Of a stretch of DNA of 44,270 bases, positions 39,011 through 44,270 are shown piece after piece. This DNA is from a virus. Within the stretch, counting starts at the first letter, position 1. Each line of letters begins with the position of its first letter. The stretch is taken from positions 1-44,270 of the IMG/VR virus record IMGVR_UViG_3300024999_000180; one strand, written 5' to 3'. The notes under the pieces were generated by a model, which ran no database searches, was not told where the DNA came from, and was given only the letters and a program-made list of their open reading frames with translations. Position numbers and translations under genes: made by a program.

Positions 39011-40177
39011 TTAATACCTTGATTTTCTGTTTAATAAAAGGGAATCTTCAATTTGATTCCAGACTTTTTGAACAACCCTTTTCAATTTTGATTCAAGTCC
39101 TAATTCTTCTATCTTTCTTACCAGTTTGTCTTTTCCATTTTCTCTCAAGTCAAGTTCAGGAGCTTCTATCCAAGAACCGCTTTCCCAATACTTTTCTTTT
39201 AGAAGATAATCCACCATCGCCCCATTGTCGTCAATCCCCAAGTCATAATAAATTGGGAATACAACTTCACGAAGTTTTCCAGTCACGCTATTTTTTTCAA
39301 TTTTAGCTTTTGTTTTAACTCCAATTTGTATCCCTCCTTCTTTTTTGTTTTTAAGCGTTTCAATTTTTGTCAACCAAGGGCGAACATGAGAATAAAAATA
39401 TGGGGCTTCCCCTCCAGAAATTTTCCATGGAGATTGTCCTGGCATAGTAGCTCCGGAATTTTGACGAAGTTGCTGTACCATAATGAAAATTGAATTTGTT
39501 TCTGCCACCAACTTTTTTGTCATTCTAAGAATTTGACCAAGGATTTTGGCTTTTTCCATATGAAAACTTCCTTTTATTTTTATCTTGTCGTCTTCTGTTT
39601 TTGCTCTTTCCAAAGCGGTTTTTAATGATTTTTCTAATTCTTCATCAGTAGTATAAGCGTCCATACTATCTGATATATAGATAAATGGCTTTCCCTTTTT
39701 AGATAATATGGTCATTCGACTTTCAAGCTGTTGAATTGTATTACTAATTCCTGTGTTTTCATAATTTGATTCTAATTCGCTGTAAAGAATCCCAGATGGG
39801 GTTTTTAATCGTTTTACTAAAGGGGGGAACAATTTGCTCATATTAAAATCACATCTTCTTTCGACATCATCATAATATAAATCGTATTCATCAAAAAATG
39901 GATTATTACAAGCTTCTGAAAAACTCGATAAAATCAAAATAGTCTTTCCTGAAGAACTACCTCCAGGCATTGAAGATATTCTTCCACACGGCCAACCTTT
40001 TTTTATATTATCGGTCATGGCTAAATTTACCATCGAACATCCAGTAGAGAGAAAATGTTGATATTCTTTCTCCGCTTCTCTTCTATTCCTGATTCGTTGT
40101 TTCATCTGGTTGACCAGTGGTTGTTCCTGATTCGATTCCTGATTGTTGAATTTCGTTCGTTGCCGTCTTTCCACCAT
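39011..40177 (-). CDS. RecA/UvsX-like recombinase
   Basis: 388 residues from ATG 40177 (GAGGTAT upstream). GRISSMPGGSSSGKTILIL gives Walker A at 72-79; a YDLYYDDVE segment near 97; FIYISDSMD near 176 is Walker B; IFIMVQQLRQNSG near 233 is the region after the nucleotide site. It resembles phage UvsX/RadA-like enzymes more than host RecA. It forms filaments on single-stranded DNA for strand exchange. Its start overlaps the HTH gene by 95 bases. Confidence 0.85.
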   Translation of the reverse strand: MVERRQRTKFNNQESNQEQPLVNQMKQRIRNRREAEKEYQHFLSTGCSMVNLAMTDNIKKGWPCGRISSMPGGSSSGKTILILSSFSEACNNPFFDEYDLYYDDVERRCDFNMSKLFPPLVKRLKTPSGILYSELESNYENTGISNTIQQLESRMTILSKKGKPFIYISDSMDAYTTDEELEKSLKTALERAKTEDDKIKIKGSFHMEKAKILGQILRMTKKLVAETNSIFIMVQQLRQNSGATMPGQSPWKISGGEAPYFYSHVRPWLTKIETLKNKKEGGIQIGVKTKAKIEKNSVTGKLREVVFPIYYDLGIDDNGAMVDYLLKEKYWESGSWIEAPELDLRENGKDKLVRKIEELGLESKLKRVVQKVWNQIEDSLLLNRKSRY

Positions 40178-40355
40178 TGAGATACCTCATAAATTGTTCA
40201 GGAAACAGATACCACTTTCCGCCTTCTCCACCTAATTGAAAACCGAAATTAAAAGTACAAATCCATCTGATTAAAGTTGGCCTGCTGACTTCAATTCCAA
40301 TTTTGTTGGCTTCCTCTATTGATTTTGTAAGTGTCCAAAACTTTTTCGTTTTCAT
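40083..40355 (-). CDS. Helix-turn-helix DNA-binding protein (MerR/excisionase-like)
   Basis: I use ATG 40355 (GGAAAAG upstream); a TTG at 40370 is in frame. The 90 residues hold EEANKIGIEVSRPTLIRWI, a winged-helix pattern, then GGKWYLFPEQFMRYL as the wing, as in excisionases or small regulators. The C-terminal tail is Thr/Gln/Glu-rich. It lies after a terminator and before the recombinase, so may regulate the recombinase operon. Confidence 0.6.
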   Translation of the reverse strand: MKTKKFWTLTKSIEEANKIGIEVSRPTLIRWICTFNFGFQLGGEGGKWYLFPEQFMRYLNGGKTATNEIQQSGIESGTTTGQPDETTNQE

Positions 40356-40369
40356 ACATTTCTTTTCCA

Positions 40370-40397
40370 AAAGTCCGGGAACTTAATCCCGGACTTT
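40370..40397 (-). terminator. Intrinsic terminator between SSB and HTH genes
   Basis: AAAGTCCGGGA and TCCCGGACTTT (11 bases each side) form a perfect stem around a six-base loop. On the minus strand the right arm runs into CTTTTGG, a T-run. This ends the transcript of the SSB-like gene, which stops at 40420, before the HTH gene begins at 40355. Confidence 0.75.
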
Positions 40398-40419
40398 ATA
40401 TTGGAATATTCAAGAGAAT

Positions 40420-41499
40420 TTAAAAAGGTATATCTTCTCCAGTTGATCTTCTGTTTCTTTTCACAGACTTTTTCGATTCTGCTTCTAATCGATCTTTTTC
40501 ATCTCGACAATCATCCCATTTGTCACAGGAATCACATTCATCTTCAGTATCGTTGTCTTTCCCGAAGATGAATCCTGAGGGACATTCATTGTCGTCTTCT
40601 TTTTGCTTTCTGGTTGATGTTTTCTCCTGAGGTTCATCCTCAGGTTCATCCTTTTTTGCAGGCTTCCTTGTTTGTTTTTTTGTATTTTTTGGTTTTTCTT
40701 CCTCCTCTTCAGGTTTATCTTCGGTTCCGTCTTCCAACTCAAAGAATTTCTTTTCCATTTCTTCCGGTGTCAAAATTCTCAGGGCAGCATCAAGATCAAC
40801 CGCTTCTTCCAAAATACTTGCGTCCAAATCATCCCTTTCTTCAAAGTCGATCCTGGCGATTTCTGCAAACTTCCGGCCTTGAAAAGATCCTTCTGAAAAA
40901 CGAGCCTTGATTGACAATCCGTTTTCAAAATCTCCATAGAATCGATCATCAAAATCAGCAGATTGAACCCTGTCCTCATCATCCAACATAAAGCCGAATT
41001 GATGGGGAGAAACTTCATATAGTTGAATCCCTTTATCTTCGTCTTCGTGATCGAGAAGATTGAACAGTTGACGCTGTTTCGGTTTTAAACTTTCGGCCAG
41101 TTCTTTGTCTTCTCCTTTCTTGATGAGTTTTTCCCTATATTCACAAATAGGACACTTTTTATAAGGACTCTGAGCTGTCTTTTTCAAACAGATGAACCGC
41201 TTGGTATCGTCTCCAACACCAACAACGTGCTGCCAGTATGTACATTCATGCCACAATTCATGAGGAGTTTGAAATGGGTGGTTGTCGATTGAAACAACAT
41301 AAGGGATAATCGAAAAATGATTTTTGCCTTTGTCCCCTCTGCCCTTTTTGGGCTTGAAAAATTCAATGTCTTGAGGAAGATTCTGAAGTGTATCTAATCC
41401 ACCTCCACTTCTCTCCCTGGTTTGCGCTGCTTGCCTGGCTTTGTCCCGGATAGATTGACGATCCTTCTTTCCTGGACGTTCTCTTTCGCGTCTTGTCAT
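40420..41499 (-). CDS. gp32-like single-stranded DNA binding protein
   Basis: I use ATG 41499, with AAAAGGAAC nine bases upstream, giving 359 residues. There is a basic N-terminus, a strand-rich core with HELWHECTYWQHVVG and KKCPICEYREKL (Cys/His zinc site as in T4 gp32), a long acidic linker rich in Glu, Lys and Pro, a second Cys cluster (CPSGFI, then CDSCDKW) and the terminal EDIPF tip typical of SSBs. Binds and protects single-stranded DNA and recruits partners through the tail. The hexamer array upstream is in frame but starts with TTG and no ribosome site. Confidence 0.85.
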   Translation of the reverse strand: MTRRERERPGKKDRQSIRDKARQAAQTRERSGGGLDTLQNLPQDIEFFKPKKGRGDKGKNHFSIIPYVVSIDNHPFQTPHELWHECTYWQHVVGVGDDTKRFICLKKTAQSPYKKCPICEYREKLIKKGEDKELAESLKPKQRQLFNLLDHEDEDKGIQLYEVSPHQFGFMLDDEDRVQSADFDDRFYGDFENGLSIKARFSEGSFQGRKFAEIARIDFEERDDLDASILEEAVDLDAALRILTPEEMEKKFFELEDGTEDKPEEEEEKPKNTKKQTRKPAKKDEPEDEPQEKTSTRKQKEDDNECPSGFIFGKDNDTEDECDSCDKWDDCRDEKDRLEAESKKSVKRNRRSTGEDIPF

Positions 41500-41536
41500 T
41501 TTTTTTGTTCCTTTTAGTTGATTAGTTGTATATTTT

Positions 41537-41728
41537 TGACCCTGACCATGACCATGACCTTGACCATGACTTTGACCTTGACCATGACCTTGACCATGAC
41601 TTTGACCATGACCATGACCTTGACCATGACCTTGACCCTGACCATGACCTTGACCCTGACCCTGACCATGACCATGACCTTGACCATGACCTTGACCCTG
41701 ACCATGACCCTGACCCTGACCATGACCA
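41537..41728. repeat. 32-copy hexanucleotide tandem array (TGACCN)
   Basis: Thirty-two uninterrupted 6-base units, TGACC plus A, T or C (twice TGACTT), run from 41537 to 41728, followed by TGACTG. Position six is never G. Units twelve to eighteen and twenty-two to twenty-eight read the same at position six (A A T A T C A), so there is a 60-base higher-order period. Every frame of the tract is open. It lies just upstream of the SSB gene and could be an origin or protein-binding array, or a slippage tract. Confidence 0.9.
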
Positions 41729-41763
41729 TGACTGATCAAAACCAGTTCTTAAAATGGCTTGAT

Positions 41764-42096
41764 TCATTTCTGACTCCGGGGAGATAATTTAATTTTTACG
41801 GCATCAATTATTGATCCTCTACCAATAATAATTTTACCATCTGGAAATGGTTCAACTTCGTTAAATTCAGCCCTTTTTACAGCATCAGCAAAGCGACCTG
41901 TATCGGCAATCCAAGCGGCATCTTCGAGAACTAATTCCTGATTTGTAACCATGACAAGTTTCCCAGTGTCGATCATGGTTACTGTACGGATGAGATATAT
42001 TTCACCGACTTCCCAAGCAGAATTATTTTCGATATTTTCTGAAAATAATTTAGAAAGTTGTTTAATTTCGCCGATTGTTAAATCATCAATTTTCAT
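41764..42096 (-). CDS. Conserved-type phage protein, unknown function
   Basis: 110 residues. EIYLIRTVTMIDTGKLVMV, LVLEDAAWIADTGRFADAV and PDGKIIIGRGSIIDAV make a strand-helix pattern seen in small phage proteins that lie near SSB or recombination genes (DUF6948-like, as I recall it). No catalytic motif. ATG 42096 follows AAGGAAACAAA. It ends just right of the hexamer array. Confidence 0.55.
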   Translation of the reverse strand: MKIDDLTIGEIKQLSKLFSENIENNSAWEVGEIYLIRTVTMIDTGKLVMVTNQELVLEDAAWIADTGRFADAVKRAEFNEVEPFPDGKIIIGRGSIIDAVKIKLSPRSQK

Positions 42097-42123
42097 TTTT
42101 TGTTTCCTTTTGGTTGATGTTTA

Positions 42124-42612
42124 TTATTTTGTTCTCTTGAGCTTTCCTGCCGCCCTATTCCTCACTTGAGTTTCAGTTCGTTCCCGTTTGTTGTCAAGTT
42201 CCTCCCGTATATTCCTTGGTTCAGATGGTCTTGCAAAATAGTCGGCAAGACACAACTTTGTCAATTGTTCCAACATTGATTTTCGTTGGTTGAAGGCAAA
42301 TACAGCAGAGTTGGCAATGTTCATTTCATATTCCGCCTCAATGAATTGCTTCTTTGCCTCAATGTGTTTTGGATGTGTTCTGTAAAATGCTTCAACTTTT
42401 TGAGCATTGGAAAGTTCTTTCATTCCTCCTGCGAGTTGAATTAATTCAGATCTGATTACCTTTACATTTTCATAGGCAATTGCATAATTCCTTTTTGCAA
42501 TTGCTTCTCTTTTTCCGTATTTGGAAAAGAGGGAAGCCTGCCGCAAACATTCAATGTCAAGTTCATCTGGATCGATTTCAATATCCTGTAAGTAGTCGTC
42601 TTCTTCTTTCAT
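42124..42612 (-). CDS. Helical protein, possible recombination mediator
   Basis: 162 residues, nearly all charged helix (IAKRNYAIAYENVKVIRSELIQLAGG, IEAKKQFIEAEYEM) with a C-terminal basic KRERTETQVRNRAAGKLKRTK tail. This length, charge and neighbourhood (SSB, recombinase, clamp loader) recall T4 UvsY-like mediators, but no family motif was identified and the match is inference. ATG 42612 follows AAAAGGAGAAT. Confidence 0.5.
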   Translation of the reverse strand: MKEEDDYLQDIEIDPDELDIECLRQASLFSKYGKREAIAKRNYAIAYENVKVIRSELIQLAGGMKELSNAQKVEAFYRTHPKHIEAKKQFIEAEYEMNIANSAVFAFNQRKSMLEQLTKLCLADYFARPSEPRNIREELDNKRERTETQVRNRAAGKLKRTK

Positions 42613-42623
42613 TTATTCTCCTT

Positions 42624-42860
42624 TTATAGGTTTATGTTTTTTATGTATTCCATAATTTTTTCATCAATTTGTTGTTGTAATCTATAATTATAAATTGGGT
42701 CAAGAAGAATTAAAAATTTTCCTCTTATTACTCCATTTCCGGCAAATAAACTTTCATTTTCACGAAAATTATTTCTTAATTCAGACCACAACCAAGAACA
42801 TTCTTTATCTGATAATTTTATCGTTATTGATTTGTTGGTTTGTATTTCAATTATTTCCAT
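42624..42860 (-). CDS. Small unknown protein
   Basis: 78 residues with ITIKLSDKECSWLWSELRNNF at the start and a helical end. No motif; it may be a small helical dimer. ATG 42860 follows AAAGGAGAAGCAA. Lies between the clamp loader and the helical mediator-like protein, in the replication block. Confidence 0.5.
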   Translation of the reverse strand: MEIIEIQTNKSITIKLSDKECSWLWSELRNNFRENESLFAGNGVIRGKFLILLDPIYNYRLQQQIDEKIMEYIKNINL

Positions 42861-42872
42861 TTGCTTCTCCTT

Positions 42873-43805
42873 TCAAAAAGATTGTATTGATTCATAGCAA
42901 GCCATCAACAAATCGTCGTTAACATTGTCGTAAAAAGGTCTGCGGAATGCGTCCATAATGACGTAGGCTTGTGGGTTGTCTTCTTTGAGTAGAATAGTTC
43001 TGCAATATGACAAAACGAGTTTTCTAATTCCTTCTGCTTCTCCTTTTGGAAGTCCTTTTAAAATCTTTGTAATTGTTAGCCATGAAGCTGGTTTCAACAA
43101 TGCCCGACATAAATCAATTCCTTGAGTTTCGGTTTCGACGTTTTGTTTTGCCGCTCTTAACATTTGTCTTTCGGGAAGATCGATAATCTTTTCCAGAATT
43201 GTAAGCGCTGTCCTTGGCCTTCCCTGACTGTCTTTTGCTATTTGAGTCAATACCTCTTCCGGTATTTCTTTTTCTTCCGATTTTGATACTTTGTTCAACA
43301 GATATACAATTTGCTTTTCAGTCAATGGTTTCAATTCATACTGCAAGCAACGGTCTCGAACTGTTTTCAAAAGCCGCTGTGGATCAGTTGTGCAGAGAAA
43401 AAAATAAACATAGGAAGGAGGTTCTTCGAGAGCCTTTAAAATCGCATTTTGAGGCTTGTTTTTCTCACTGTCGCCACCTTCTCCGAGCATGTGGGCCTCA
43501 TCAATAATCCAACCACGATTACCACCAGATAATCCTTTGCTTGACATTTTTCTGCGGATGTTTTTAATCTGCTCAATATTTCCGAACTGAGCAGAATCTA
43601 ATTCAATAAGATTATGGCCGAAACATCTAGCTAGATTTGCCGATATTCGTGCGATGGTGGTCTTCCCACAGCCTCTTGGGCCGGTGAAAAGAAAGGCATG
43701 ATTTGGGTTCTTTTTAGAAAGATTGCCTTTCAGACTTTCGACAACTGTCTGATTTCCAATAAAGTCTTCAAAACAATTCGGCCTATAGTCTGTATGAAAT
43801 GGCAT
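42873..43805 (-). CDS. Clamp loader ATPase (AAA+; gp44 / DnaX-like)
   Basis: 310 residues: YRPNCFEDFIGNQ at the start, TGPRGCGKTTIAR at 41-53 (Walker A), WIIDEAHML at 99-107 (Walker B), LCTTDPQRLLKTVRDRCLQ giving sensor 1 and the Arg-rich SRC-like box, and a C-terminal helical collar. This is the typical order of AAA+ sliding-clamp loader subunits. It loads the clamp for the phage polymerase. ATG 43805 has no Shine-Dalgarno sequence before it. No second loader subunit was seen in the window. Confidence 0.88.
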   Translation of the reverse strand: MPFHTDYRPNCFEDFIGNQTVVESLKGNLSKKNPNHAFLFTGPRGCGKTTIARISANLARCFGHNLIELDSAQFGNIEQIKNIRRKMSSKGLSGGNRGWIIDEAHMLGEGGDSEKNKPQNAILKALEEPPSYVYFFLCTTDPQRLLKTVRDRCLQYELKPLTEKQIVYLLNKVSKSEEKEIPEEVLTQIAKDSQGRPRTALTILEKIIDLPERQMLRAAKQNVETETQGIDLCRALLKPASWLTITKILKGLPKGEAEGIRKLVLSYCRTILLKEDNPQAYVIMDAFRRPFYDNVNDDLLMACYESIQSF

Positions 43806-43819
43806 GATTTTTATTTTAT

Positions 43820-43849
43820 TTTATATGTTTTGAAAAAGCCTGCCGTCAA
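43820..43849 (-). promoter_or_regulatory. Possible promoter overlapping the terminator
   Basis: On the minus strand TTGACG (plus 43844-43849) lies 18 bases before TATAAA (plus 43820-43825), partly inside the hairpin at 43835-43883. The leader would be only about ten bases. It would provide a separate start for the clamp loader. Confidence 0.3.
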
Positions 43850-43883
43850 ATATAATAAGATTCGATCAGGAACGGCAGACTTT
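43835..43883 (-). terminator. Intrinsic terminator upstream of the clamp loader gene
   Basis: AAAGCCTGCCGT at 43835-43846 pairs with ACGGCAGACTTT at 43872-43883 except for one C/A mismatch, with a 25-base loop. On the minus strand the second arm is followed by GGCTTTTTC, a T-run. It would end transcripts arriving from the XRE-type gene at the right edge. The rest of the gap, 43884-44047, holds AT-rich DNA in which I saw no clear feature. Confidence 0.55.
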
Positions 43884-44047
43884 ATAGAGTATCAATGATG
43901 TTTTGTTTTTTTTTACGGGGGATCTTTGTTTCTCATTTCGGCGCTATGTTGGAGTTGTCAGTTTATCAGTTTAATTCCCCGGCCTTCAACCGTGTAGATT
44001 TACATTTTGTTCCCCTTCCGGTTTATGAAAAATTTTATATACTTTAT

Positions 44048-44270
44048 TTATTTTGAAGTTAATTTTAAAATTTTTCCATTTGAAATCAGCTTTGATACTT
44101 TTTTCCGTACCGGTTTTTTAATTGTTGGGTCGCAAGCTTTCCAATCAATTATAGATATATCTGATTCGGCAATTCCAAGAGCTTCAGATATAGCTAATAT
44201 TCTTTTGTATGTTGGCATCCTTTCCCCCAACTCGTAAAGGCATATCTCCGCTTGAGAACATCCAACTTTA
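44048..44270 (-). CDS. Partial XRE-family (Cro/CI-like) helix-turn-helix regulator
   Basis: The frame is open from the right edge to the stop at 44048, so the start is missing. The visible 73 residues begin KVGCSQAEICLYELGERMPT and continue ILAISEALGIAESDI: the SQAE turn, the Gly-Glu-Arg-Pro-like step and the following helix match HTH_3 repressors. A basic tail (KKPVRKKVSKLI) follows. Probably a phage regulator controlling the minus-strand operon. Confidence 0.65.
   Translation of the reverse strand, partial: KVGCSQAEICLYELGERMPTYKRILAISEALGIAESDISIIDWKACDPTIKKPVRKKVSKLISNGKILKLTSK

Noticed and set aside
41500-41739. A long N-terminal extension of the SSB-like protein with a His/Gly/Gln repeat
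   Set aside because: It would start at TTG with no ribosome site, while ATG 41499 has AAAAGGAAC at a good distance. The repeat DNA is open in every frame, so the open frame is no evidence of translation. I kept it only as an alternative under the repeat.
41514-41787. Long open frames on both strands inside the hexamer array
   Set aside because: They only reflect the six-base period without stops; their translations are two-residue repeats and no ribosome site precedes them.
43916-43982. A possible large stem between GGGGGA and TTCCCC near 43920 and 43975
   Set aside because: Only about five bases pair across a loop of more than fifty, which is common by chance.

Overview
This window looks like about 44 kb of the genome of a tailed double-stranded DNA bacteriophage, most likely a long non-contractile-tailed (siphovirus-like) one. 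The evidence is a continuous head, neck and tail morphogenesis series, a lambda-type tail assembly chaperone pair with a -1 frameshift site, a 934-residue tape measure protein, no visible tail sheath gene, and a lysis cassette followed by a replication/recombination block on the other strand. No portal, terminase, integrase, tRNA, CRISPR array or bacterial housekeeping gene was seen; terminase and portal presumably lie outside the left edge. The host cannot be named. Two lipobox proteins and two different peptidoglycan hydrolases fit a bacterial host. Most of the DNA is visibly AT-rich.

Plus strand, 1-28292. (1) 1-1490: a small block with much more GC-rich codon use, holding a truncated gene, a tiny membrane peptide, a lipoprotein and a short hydrophobic protein. 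(2) 1487-5639: MuF-type minor head protein, DUF2213-like protein (candidate protease/scaffold), decoration-like protein and major capsid protein, then a strong terminator hairpin with an overlapping alternative stem. (3) 6194-12311: a carbohydrate-modification cassette inside the head module. It holds a DUF115/MptE-like enzyme, a glycosyltransferase interrupted by one in-frame TAA, a fucosyltransferase-like/methyltransferase fusion, a tandem pair of small paralogues, a methyltransferase, a double-domain glycosyltransferase and a sulfotransferase. (4) 12326-18059: neck proteins, tail tube, G/GT chaperones and tape measure. (5) 18059-25398: distal tail, a large propeller/hub protein, accessory tail and probable host-binding proteins. 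(6) 25450-28292: papain-like-fold candidate, lipoprotein, M15 peptidase endolysin, DUF5662-like protein, holin-like and coiled-coil membrane proteins, and a zinc-ribbon microprotein.

Minus strand, 44270-28287 (transcribed right to left, genes often overlapping by 1-4 bases). From the right: a partial XRE-type regulator, a clamp-loader ATPase, a helical protein of possible mediator type, a gp32-like single-strand binding protein preceded by a 32-copy hexanucleotide array, a helix-turn-helix protein, a RecA/UvsX-like recombinase, a RuvC-like resolvase, and an unusual split SbcC/Rad50 system. The Walker A plus zinc-hook half and the Walker B half are separate genes with an Mre11/SbcD-like nuclease gene between them. 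Further left are a thymidylate synthase family enzyme, a series of tiny cysteine-rich proteins, a SleB-type hydrolase and an HNH endonuclease where the two convergent transcription units meet.

Together the minus-strand genes form a replication and recombination-dependent replication toolkit, and the plus-strand genes form the late virion and lysis programme. The most unusual parts are the sugar/sulfate cassette embedded in the head genes, the split Rad50-like ATPase, the hexamer array, and several perfect inverted repeats placed over start codons or gene junctions. All functional names rest on reading motifs by eye and on gene order; no database search was run.
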